DNA from: Insolitispirillum peregrinum
Lineage (GTDB): Bacteria; Pseudomonadota; Alphaproteobacteria; Rhodospirillales; Rhodospirillaceae
Strand: one strand, 5' to 3'
DNA: 64,000 nucleotides
Assembly: GCF_042665255.1 (NCBI RefSeq)
Contig: NZ_JBHTCD010000017.1
In this document: piece by piece, positions 25,698 to 33,632 of the stretch
Layout: each line of letters starts with the position of its first letter
Numbering within the stretch: the stretch's first letter is position 1
Position numbers and translations under genes: made by a program
Notes under the pieces: generated by a model
What the model was told of the DNA's origin: nothing
The model's input: only the letters and a program-made list of their open reading frames with translations
Database searches by the model: none

Positions 25698-27565
25698 GGG
25701 CGTGACTCTTCAGTGGATGGGCCAACGGACGGGGCACGTCGCACCAGGTCGATGATACCACTCAACCCCTGTGGCAAGGCGGTTGCCAGCACCACAATCA
25801 GCCCCCCCAGAATCAGGCGCCAGTATTCGACGGCGCTGATCAGCGACATGGCGAGGCCCTTGTAGACCAGCGCACCGAGTACCGGGCCGGTCAGGCTCTG
25901 CACCCCGCCCAGCATCACCATCACCAGACCATCGACCGACAGCGGAATGGCAACGCTATCGGGGAACACGCTGCCCTTCAAAAAGGCGTACAGCGCCCCG
26001 GCCAGCCCGGCAAAGGCTCCGGCAAAAACCATGCAGGCCCAGTGCAGCGGCCCGCGCGGCAGGCCGATGGCTTCGGCGCGCAACGGATTGTCACGGCAGC
26101 CGCGCACGGCATAGCCGAACGGCGACAGGGCCAGACGGCGGATCAGCAGAATGGCCAGCACCACCACCGCCAGCGTCAGGCCATAAAAGGCAGCGGGAGA
26201 GGCTGCCCACGCCTCTGGCCAGATGCCGAGCAGACCGTTGTCGCCGCCGCTCCACTCGCCGCCCTGAAACAGCATGGACCAGACGATCTGGGCAAAGGCC
26301 AGCGTCAGCATCGCCAGATAGACCCCCGACAGGCGCAGGCAGAACCCGCCCAGCAGGATCGCTCCGGCGATTGCCAGCAGCGGGCCGTTGAGCAGCGCCA
26401 GCCCCATCGGAGCCTGCAGCCAGTGCACCGACAGGGCGGCACCATAGGCTCCCAGACCGAAAAAGGCGGCATGGCCAAAGCTGATCAGACCGCCGACCCC
26501 CATCATCAGGTGCAGCGAGGCGGCAAACAGCATGAAGATCAGGATTTCACTGGCAACACTCAGCCGGTAATCGCCCAGCCACAGCGGGGCGCTGGCCGCC
26601 AGTACCACCGCCGCCAGCAGCAGCCAGCGAACGGGGGGCTGCCATGGCTGCCACGGGCGGCCAGGAGTTACGGCCTGCGCCGGAGCCTGCGGTTTGCCCA
26701 GCAGGCCGGAGGGGCGGACGATCAGTACCGCCGCCATCACCAGAAACATCAGCACCAGTGTGATGCGGGGGAACAACAGGATGCCAAAGGCATTCAGTTC
26801 GGCAATCAGCACCGAGGCCAGCAAGGCCCCGCTGATGCTGCCCAGCCCGCCGATCACCACCACCACGAACACCGCCACGATCACTTGCAGACCCATGCCA
26901 TGATGAACGGCGTCGCGGGGGAGCTGGATGGCACCGCCAAGGGCGGCAAGAAACACTCCCAGCGCAAACACACCTGTAAACAGCCACGCCTGATTGACCC
27001 CCAGCGCGGCGACCATCGCGCGGTCCTGTGTTGCCGCCCGCACCAGCAATCCCCAGCGGGTGCGGGTCAGCCACCAGCGCAAGGCCAGCCAGACCACCGG
27101 CCCGACGGCGATCAGCGCCAGATCGTAGAGGGGGAATTTTTGCCCCAGCAGGCTGACGGCTCCTTTCAGTCCCGGTGCGCGCGGGCCCAGCAGGTCTTCG
27201 GCCCCCCAGATCATCAACACCAGATCTTCGGTGACCAGCGTCAGGCCAAAGGTGGCCAGCAATTGCAGCAACTCGGGGGCGTCATACAGGCGGCGGAGAA
27301 TCAGGATTTCGACCAGTGCGGCCACCACGGCTACCGCCAGCGCCGCCAGCGGTAACGCCAGCCAGAACCCCCAGCCGGTGCCCAGCAGCGGCAGCAACAG
27401 GCGATACAGGCTGTAGGCGCCATAGGCCCCCAGCATGTAAAAAGCGCCATGGGCGAAGTTGACAATGCGGGTGACGCCAAAGATCAGCGACAGACCGCTG
27501 GCGACCAGAAACAGGGAGGAGGCGCTCGCCAGACCGTTGAGCGCCTGCACCAGCAGAAAATCCAC
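25694..27565 (-). CDS. Fused LivH-LivM-type ABC permease
   Basis: About 623 residues comprising two permeases normally made separately. The first half (about 1-285) is LivH-like with GVTRIVNFAHGAFYMLGAYGA; a short Pro/Ala-rich linker (near KPQAPAQAVTPGRP) leads to a LivM-like half with GGLISFGHAAFFGLGAYGA and the cytoplasmic-loop motif RRLALSPFGYAVRGCRDNPL. The GTG at 27565 is chosen because further upstream the frame enters a dispersed palindromic repeat at 27581-27621. One polypeptide would supply the complete transmembrane channel of the importer. Confidence 0.85.
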   Translation of the reverse strand: MDFLLVQALNGLASASSLFLVASGLSLIFGVTRIVNFAHGAFYMLGAYGAYSLYRLLLPLLGTGWGFWLALPLAALAVAVVAALVEILILRRLYDAPELLQLLATFGLTLVTEDLVLMIWGAEDLLGPRAPGLKGAVSLLGQKFPLYDLALIAVGPVVWLALRWWLTRTRWGLLVRAATQDRAMVAALGVNQAWLFTGVFALGVFLAALGGAIQLPRDAVHHGMGLQVIVAVFVVVVIGGLGSISGALLASVLIAELNAFGILLFPRITLVLMFLVMAAVLIVRPSGLLGKPQAPAQAVTPGRPWQPWQPPVRWLLLAAVVLAASAPLWLGDYRLSVASEILIFMLFAASLHLMMGVGGLISFGHAAFFGLGAYGAALSVHWLQAPMGLALLNGPLLAIAGAILLGGFCLRLSGVYLAMLTLAFAQIVWSMLFQGGEWSGGDNGLLGIWPEAWAASPAAFYGLTLAVVVLAILLIRRLALSPFGYAVRGCRDNPLRAEAIGLPRGPLHWACMVFAGAFAGLAGALYAFLKGSVFPDSVAIPLSVDGLVMVMLGGVQSLTGPVLGALVYKGLAMSLISAVEYWRLILGGLIVVLATALPQGLSGIIDLVRRAPSVGPSTEESRP

Positions 27566-27580
27566 GATCGTTGCCTGTCT

Positions 27581-27621
27581 TAGAGCAGTGAACGCAAAAG
27601 CGGGGACCGGTTTTGCGCGAA
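27581..27621 (-). repeat. Dispersed palindromic element, copy 1 (CGAAAACCGG type)
   Basis: On the minus strand reads CGCAAAACCGGTCCCCGC followed by TTTTGCG and ends at CTCTA. It matches 39583-39623 on the plus strand. It lies immediately upstream of the permease gene. Confidence 0.65.
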
Positions 27622-27650
27622 GACACTGCAACAAATAAAAATGTTGGACC

Positions 27651-27785
27651 AGAGGGGTATGGAGCGCTGCTCCAAACCTCGCTGGGGCCTTGAGGCCCCA
27701 GACCCCATTCCTTTGATCATAAAAGAAAAATGGGGGATCGGGGCCTCAGGCCCCGAACGGGTTCGGGCGGTAGCCCGCTCTTTAA
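27651..27785 (-). repeat. Dispersed ~125-bp intergenic repeat, copy 1
   Basis: On the minus strand, GAGCGGGCTACCGCCCGAAC, a GGGGCCTGAGGCCCCGA palindrome, a central C4-A-T tract, AATGGGGTCTGG, and a terminal GGAGCAGCGCTCC palindrome. The same order and most bases recur at 45651-45768 in the opposite orientation. It separates the binding-protein gene from the permease gene. Confidence 0.8.
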
Positions 27786-27830
27786 ACCCAACTGTGGTGT
27801 CCTGTGGTGTCATGTTTAACACGCACTGGT

Positions 27831-29084
27831 CTAGTGGGGCCGCAGGGCCGCGGCCTGCTCCGGCGGCGGCAGATAGTCTGCCCCGTTGCGATAGCTGAAA
27901 TCGACCATCACCCCGGCCCCGTCCTTTTGCGCCGTCTTGCCGACAAAGGCCCCCAGCGTTGACTGGTGATCGGCGGCGCGGAAGGTGATCGGGCCGAACG
28001 GGGTGGCGACATCGATGCCCCTGGCGGCGGCAATCAGCGCGGCGGTGTCGGTCGAACCGGCCTTTTTGAGGATGGCGGCGGCGCTCATCATTGCGCTGTA
28101 GCCAACCACCGAGCCGACACGCGGATAGTCATTGTATTTGGCCTGATAGGCCTTCAGGAACGCCTGATGCTCGGGGGTGGTGATCTGGCTCCACGGATAA
28201 CCGGTAACAATCCAGCCTTCCGGGGTTTCGGCCCCCAGCGGGTCGAGGTATTCCGGCTCGCCGGTCAGCAGGCTGACCACCGGCAGATCATCAAACAGGC
28301 CGCGCACGCTGCCTTCGCGGACGAATTTGGTCAGGTCGGGGCCAAAGGTGACGTTGAACAGTGCCTCGGGCTTGACCAGCGCCAGCGCCTGCACGGTGGC
28401 GGCGGCGTCGATGTTGCCCTGGGCGGGCCATTGTTCCCCGACCCATTCGATATCCGGGCGCAGGGCGGTCAGGGCGTCCTTGAACGCTGCCACGGCCGAG
28501 GTACCGTATTCATAGTTCGGAGCCACCGTTGCCCAGCGTTTGGCGGGGAGCTTGGCGGCTTGCTCGGCCAGCATTTTAGCCTGCATCGACACGCTGGGAC
28601 GCAGGCGGAAGGTATAGTCATTGCCCTGTGACCAGATCAGGGCATCGGTCAGCGGCTCGGCGGCGAGGAACAGCACCTTCTTTTGCTGGGCGAAATCGGC
28701 CACCGCCAGCCCGACATGGGAAAAGAATGTCCCCATCAGCAGGCTGACCTGATCCCGGCTCAACAGCTCGTTGGCGGCGGTGATGGCGTCGCCCGGCTTG
28801 CCGCCGTCGTCGCGGGTGATCACCTCCAGCGGCCGCCCCAGCACGCCACCATTGGCGTTGATCTGGTCCTGTGCCAGCAGCAGGCCCTTGCGGTATGGCT
28901 CGGTGAAGGCGGGCAGGCGGGAATAGCTGTTGACCTCACCGATGCGGATCGGCTCGGCGGCCCCGGCCTGCGGCGTGCCCCACAGGGCCGACAGCGTTAC
29001 CGCTGCCGCCAGCAGGGTGCGCCGGATGGCCCCCCGAACGGCCACCCGCGTCGTTGTCCGCGTCTCAGTCACCCACGTCAGCAT
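27831..29084 (-). CDS. ABC transporter periplasmic binding protein (Peripla_BP_6/LivJ type)
   Basis: About 417 residues. Signal peptide around RRTLLAAAVTLSALWGTPQA, then a two-lobed binding protein: IRIGEVNSYSRLPAFTEPYR, GLLLAQDQINANGGVLGRPL, RDDGGKPGDAITAANELLS, and a closing GPITFRAADHQ segment typical of the amino acid/amide family. ATG 29084 follows GGGAG by 11 bases; a GTG at 29105 is the alternative. First gene of the importer operon; the ligand is not determinable. Confidence 0.87.
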   Translation of the reverse strand: MLTWVTETRTTTRVAVRGAIRRTLLAAAVTLSALWGTPQAGAAEPIRIGEVNSYSRLPAFTEPYRKGLLLAQDQINANGGVLGRPLEVITRDDGGKPGDAITAANELLSRDQVSLLMGTFFSHVGLAVADFAQQKKVLFLAAEPLTDALIWSQGNDYTFRLRPSVSMQAKMLAEQAAKLPAKRWATVAPNYEYGTSAVAAFKDALTALRPDIEWVGEQWPAQGNIDAAATVQALALVKPEALFNVTFGPDLTKFVREGSVRGLFDDLPVVSLLTGEPEYLDPLGAETPEGWIVTGYPWSQITTPEHQAFLKAYQAKYNDYPRVGSVVGYSAMMSAAAILKKAGSTDTAALIAAARGIDVATPFGPITFRAADHQSTLGAFVGKTAQKDGAGVMVDFSYRNGADYLPPPEQAAALRPH

Positions 29085-29262
29085 CGCCTGTCTTGCTCCC
29101 GTCACCCGGATATGGAGGCCGGAGTTTAGCTGCTGGGCAGCGGGAATAACAGGCCGATAAACAAATCGGTCGCTTGTTTCGCGTTTTTGGTCATCCTACG
29201 TTCAGTCTTGGTTGGCAAGGATACCCGCAGATCAGTTCCGCGGCAGAAAGCGACGGTCAGGT

Positions 29263-30465
29263 ATGGTTCAGGAAAAAGACCCCGCTGCGGCGGGAGGGCA
29301 ACGGGCGCGTCCGGCAAAGCGGGGGCGACTGGTGCTGGCGGGGATCGCCGCTGTGGCAGCGGTGGCGGTTGGATGGAGTGTGCTGGGCAAGGCTCCGGCC
29401 TCGCTGCCTCCGGCCCCCAAGGTGCGGGCGGTGGCGGTCAGCGTCGCTCCGGCCCGGCAACAGGATTTTCCGCTGACCGCCCACAGCATCGGACGGGTGA
29501 CGGCGATTGCCTCGGTGTCGCTGAAGGCGCGGGTGTCCGGCCTGTTGCAGGAAACCCTGTTCCGCGAAGGCCAGATGGTGTCCGCCGGGGAGGTGCTGTT
29601 CCGGCTGGACCGTGCCCCCTATGAGATCGCCTTGCGGCAGGCCGAGGCCGCGCTGGAGCGTGATCAGGCGCAACTGGCCAGTGTCCGCGCCGATGTTGGT
29701 CGTTATGGCAGCCTGTCGCAGAAAGGCTATGCCTCGACCCAGCAACTGGAGCAAACCACCGCGCAGGCGCGGGCGCTGGCAGCAACGGTGGCGGCCGATC
29801 AGGCGGCGGTCGATCTGGCCCGCCTGAACCTCAGCTATACCGAAGTACGCGCGCCGATCAGTGGCAAGACCGGGGCGGTGCGGGTCCATCCGGGCAATCT
29901 GGTCAATGACAGCGCGGCGCTGGTCGATCTGGCAACCCTGTCACCGATCCGCATTGCCTTTACCTTGCCGCAGCAGGATATCCCGCTGGTACAGACGGCG
30001 ATGGCGGGCGGGGCGGTGCAGGCGGTGATCAACGACCGGATTGCCGCCACCGTTGATTTCGTTGCCCCACAGGTTGACGCTGCAACCGGGACGGTCGAAT
30101 TGCGGGCAACCACCGCCAATCAGGACCTGCGACTGGTGCCCGGTGAATTCGTACAGGTGGCGGTGCGTCTGGGCAGTTTGCCGCAGGCGATGATCGTGCC
30201 GCAGGAGGCGATCAATGCCGGGCAGCACGGGGCCTATCTGTATGTCATCAACGGCCAGCAAACCGCCGAGATGCGACGGATCAAGGTGCTGCGGCAGGAC
30301 GGAACCCAGGTTGCGGTGGCAGCGGCGGACGGTGACAGTGGTCCGGCGCTGGCGGCGGGTGACCGGGTGGTGACCGATGGTCAGCTCGGGCTGGCACCGG
30401 GTTTGCCGGTGACGGTGGTCAGTCCACCACCAGCAGCCCCGGCTGACGGCACGGAGAAAAAATAA
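29263..30465 (+). CDS. RND efflux periplasmic adaptor (membrane fusion protein)
   Basis: 400 residues. N-terminal anchor (RLVLAGIAAVAAVAVGW, about 20-40), then a lipoyl-hairpin-lipoyl arrangement: VSLKARVSGLLQETLFREGQ, helical hairpin containing LSQKGYASTQQLEQT, and YTEVRAPISGKTGAVRVHPG, followed by beta-barrel and membrane-proximal domains. Alternative upstream TTG start at 29212 is less likely. Its stop TAA shares a base with the ATG of the RND pump. No outer-membrane channel gene is adjacent, so a TolC-type channel encoded elsewhere is probably shared. Confidence 0.92.
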   Translation: MVQEKDPAAAGGQRARPAKRGRLVLAGIAAVAAVAVGWSVLGKAPASLPPAPKVRAVAVSVAPARQQDFPLTAHSIGRVTAIASVSLKARVSGLLQETLFREGQMVSAGEVLFRLDRAPYEIALRQAEAALERDQAQLASVRADVGRYGSLSQKGYASTQQLEQTTAQARALAATVAADQAAVDLARLNLSYTEVRAPISGKTGAVRVHPGNLVNDSAALVDLATLSPIRIAFTLPQQDIPLVQTAMAGGAVQAVINDRIAATVDFVAPQVDAATGTVELRATTANQDLRLVPGEFVQVAVRLGSLPQAMIVPQEAINAGQHGAYLYVINGQQTAEMRRIKVLRQDGTQVAVAAADGDSGPALAAGDRVVTDGQLGLAPGLPVTVVSPPPAAPADGTEKK

Positions 30466-33400
30466 TGTCGCTGGCCGAACTGTGTATCCGCCGCCCGGTG
30501 ATGACCATTCTGGTGATGGCGGCGATGATCCTGTTTGGCGTGCTGGGCTATCTGCGCCTGCCTGTCAGCGAGCTGCCCGCCGTCGAATTCCCCACCATCA
30601 GCATTTCCGCCACCCTGTCCGGGGCCGACCCGGAAACGATGGCCTCGTCGGTGGCGACGCCGCTGGAAAACAAGCTGGCGACCATCGCCGGGATCGAGTC
30701 GATGGCCTCGACTTCGACGCTGGGATCAACGCAGATCACCTTGCAGTTCGCCCTGGACCGTGACATCGACGCCGCCGCGCAGGACGTACAGACCGCGCTG
30801 TCGTCGGCGCAGCGTGATCTGCCCGACGAGATGACCTCGCCGCCGACCTTCCGCAAGACCAACCCGGCCGATGCGCCGGTGCTGTATCTGGCGCTGGGGT
30901 CGCAGACCATGCGGCTGTCCGACGTGGCCGATTTTGCCGAAGGCCAGTTGGCCCGGCGTTTGTCGGTGATCGAAGGCGTGGCCGAGGTCAACGTCTATGG
31001 CTCGCAAAAGTATGCTGTACGTTTGCAAGTGGACCCCAACGCGCTGGCGGCGCGGGGGCTGGGGCTGGACGAGGTCAATGCGGCGATCAAGGCGCTGAAC
31101 GTCAACCAGCCTGCCGGGACCCTCAGCGGCCCGACGCGCACCGCCACCATCTACACCAGTGGCAAGCTGCGGACATCCGAAGATTTCGTGCAGCAGGTGG
31201 TTGCCTATCGCAATGGCGCACCGGTGCGGTTCGGCGATATCGGGCAGGCGGTGGACAGCGTGGAAAACACCAGGGTTGCCAGTTGGTTCAACGGCACCCG
31301 TTCGATCGTGCTGGCGATCAAGCGCCAGCCGGGGGCCAACACCATCGAGATGGTCGACCGCATCCGCCAGGTGCTGCCAACCTTCCGCGCCCAGTTGCCG
31401 CCCACGGTGACGCTGGAGGTGCTGTATGACCGCAGCCTGACCATCCGCGCCTCGGTGCATGACGTGCAGTTCACCCTGCTGTTGTCGGCGGCGCTGGTGG
31501 TGATGGTGATCTTCCTGTTCCTGCGCAGCCTGTCGGCGACCATCATTCCCTCGCTGGCCCTGCCGATTGCGGTGATCGGCACCTTTGCCGGGATGGCGGC
31601 GATGGGCTACAGCCTCGATAACCTGTCGCTGATGGCGCTGACCCTGTCGGTCGGCTTTGTGGTCGATGATGCCATCGTGATGCTGGAAAACATCGTCCGC
31701 CATCAGGAACAGGGCAAGTCGCCCTTTCAGGCGGCGCTGGATGGCGCGCGCGAAGTGGGCTTTACCATCATTTCGATGACCATTTCGCTGGCGGCGGTGT
31801 TTATCCCGGTGCTGTTCATGGGTGGGGTGGTCGGGCGCTTGCTGAACGAATTCGCCATGACCATCGTGATGGCGATCATCGTGTCGGGGGTGGTGTCGGT
31901 GACGCTGACCCCGATGCTGTGCAGCCGCCTGATCCGGGGGCATGGCGGGTCGCATGGGCGGTTCTATCAGGCCAGTGAGCGGGCCTTTGATGCCGTACAG
32001 GACCTGTACCGGCGGTCCTTGCAGTGGTGCATGCGCCACCACCGGCTGACTTTTTGCGCCTTTCTGGCCAGCATTGCCGCCTCGGTGTGGCTGTTCATGG
32101 TGGTGCCAAAAGATTTCCTGCCGGTGGGCGACAGTGGCCGCATCACCGCTTATACCGAAGGCACCGTCGGCATTTCGCTGGAAGAAATGGCCGTTCGCCA
32201 GCAAAAACTGGCCGAAGTCCTGCGCAGCCATCCCGGTGTTGACGGCGTGATGTCGTCGATCGGGGCCGGAGGGTCGCGGGCGTCGGCCAACTCGGGGACG
32301 CTGTTTGTGACCTTGAAGCCGTTCGAGGACCGGAAAAGCGTGTTCCTCATCCTGAACGAGCTGCGCAAGATGGTGCCGACCGTGCCGGGCATCAAGGCCT
32401 ATTTCAGCGTCCCGCCGTCGATCCGCATCGGCGGGTCGGTGTCGAAGGCGCAATATCAGTACACCTTGCAGGACCTGAACCTGCAAACCCTCTATGCCGG
32501 GTCGATCCGGCTGGCCGATGCGCTGGCGCAGACCGATGGTTTTCTCGATGTGACCAGCAACCTCGAACTGTCGTCGCCTGCGGTGCATGTGGAAATCCTG
32601 CGTGACCGGGCGGCGGTGCTGGGGATCACCCCGGCGCAGATTGAAACCGTGCTGGGCTCGGCCTTTGGCGGACAGCAAGTCTCGACCCTGTACCGCGATG
32701 CCGACCAGTACGAGGTGATCCTCGAACTGCTGCCGCAGTATCAGCAGGAGCTGAACGACCTCAGTCGCCTGTATGTCCGCTCCGAGCGCAGCGGGCAACT
32801 GGTGCCGCTGAGTGCGGTAACACGCATTGCCGCCTCGTCCCTGCCGCAGTCGATCAACCATCTGGGCCAGTTACCTTCGGTAACGCTGTCGTTCAATCTG
32901 GCACCGGGGGTATCGCTGGGGCAGGCGGTGGACAAGCTGGAGGCGCTGAAACAAACAGTCGCCCTGTCATCGACCACCCAGACCACCTTTGAAGGCACCG
33001 CACAGGCCTTTACCTCGTCGCTGAAGGGCATGGGCGGGCTGCTGGTTCTGGCGGTGCTGGTGGTCTATATCGTGCTGGGGATTTTGTATGAAAGCTTCAT
33101 CCACCCGCTGACCATCCTGTCGGGCCTGCCGTCGGCGGCGGTCGGGGCGCTGCTGGCGCTCGACCTGTCGGGGATGCCGCTGAACCTGTATGGCTTCATC
33201 GGGGTGATCCTGCTGGTCGGGATCGTCAAGAAGAACGCAATCATGATGATCGACTTTGCGCTGGTCGAAGAGCGTGTTCACCAGCGCTCCCCCGCCGAGG
33301 CGATCTTTGAGGCGGCAGTGGTCCGTTTCCGCCCGATCATGATGACCACTCTGGCCGCGCTGATGGGGGCGGTGCCGATTGCGGTCGCCTATGGGCAGGA

Positions 33401-33557
33401 TGGCGAGTCCCGGCAGCCGCTGGGGGTGGCGGTGGTTGGCGGTCTGCTGCTGTCGCAACTGCTGACCCTGTACATCACCCCGGTTCTGTACCTGTATCTG
33501 GACCGGCTGGTGCGGCGCGGCAAGACGGTGGAGATTGGGCAGGTGCAAAAAAGTTAG
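30465..33557 (+). CDS. RND multidrug efflux pump (HAE1 family)
   Basis: 1030 residues, inner-membrane proton antiporter. Starts with the typical SLAELCIRRPVMTILVMA; two periplasmic porter loops; TM4 proton-relay pair in GFVVDDAIVMLENIVRH; C-terminal repeat containing GIVKKNAIMMIDFA. Length and topology match AcrB/MexF-type transporters, and it is complete. Start overlaps the adaptor stop (TAATG). Drug or metabolite substrate cannot be read from sequence. Confidence 0.94.
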   Translation: MSLAELCIRRPVMTILVMAAMILFGVLGYLRLPVSELPAVEFPTISISATLSGADPETMASSVATPLENKLATIAGIESMASTSTLGSTQITLQFALDRDIDAAAQDVQTALSSAQRDLPDEMTSPPTFRKTNPADAPVLYLALGSQTMRLSDVADFAEGQLARRLSVIEGVAEVNVYGSQKYAVRLQVDPNALAARGLGLDEVNAAIKALNVNQPAGTLSGPTRTATIYTSGKLRTSEDFVQQVVAYRNGAPVRFGDIGQAVDSVENTRVASWFNGTRSIVLAIKRQPGANTIEMVDRIRQVLPTFRAQLPPTVTLEVLYDRSLTIRASVHDVQFTLLLSAALVVMVIFLFLRSLSATIIPSLALPIAVIGTFAGMAAMGYSLDNLSLMALTLSVGFVVDDAIVMLENIVRHQEQGKSPFQAALDGAREVGFTIISMTISLAAVFIPVLFMGGVVGRLLNEFAMTIVMAIIVSGVVSVTLTPMLCSRLIRGHGGSHGRFYQASERAFDAVQDLYRRSLQWCMRHHRLTFCAFLASIAASVWLFMVVPKDFLPVGDSGRITAYTEGTVGISLEEMAVRQQKLAEVLRSHPGVDGVMSSIGAGGSRASANSGTLFVTLKPFEDRKSVFLILNELRKMVPTVPGIKAYFSVPPSIRIGGSVSKAQYQYTLQDLNLQTLYAGSIRLADALAQTDGFLDVTSNLELSSPAVHVEILRDRAAVLGITPAQIETVLGSAFGGQQVSTLYRDADQYEVILELLPQYQQELNDLSRLYVRSERSGQLVPLSAVTRIAASSLPQSINHLGQLPSVTLSFNLAPGVSLGQAVDKLEALKQTVALSSTTQTTFEGTAQAFTSSLKGMGGLLVLAVLVVYIVLGILYESFIHPLTILSGLPSAAVGALLALDLSGMPLNLYGFIGVILLVGIVKKNAIMMIDFALVEERVHQRSPAEAIFEAAVVRFRPIMMTTLAALMGAVPIAVAYGQDGESRQPLGVAVVGGLLLSQLLTLYITPVLYLYLDRLVRRGKTVEIGQVQKS

Positions 33558-33571
33558 GGAAAAAGATTGAA

Positions 33572-33590
33572 AATGCGAATGGTTCGCGTT
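33572..33590. promoter_or_regulatory. Candidate Fur box
   Basis: AATGCGAA-TGG-TTCGCGTT: an interrupted palindrome matching 7 of 8 paired bases and closely resembling Fur operators (TGCGAATNATTCGCA style). Lies 42 bp before the ATG of the exported 673-residue protein gene and upstream of an FTR1 iron permease gene. Confidence 0.6.
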
Positions 33591-33632
33591 ATGAATTTCC
33601 CCAGCGAATTTCCAAGACTTCAGGGGACTGTA

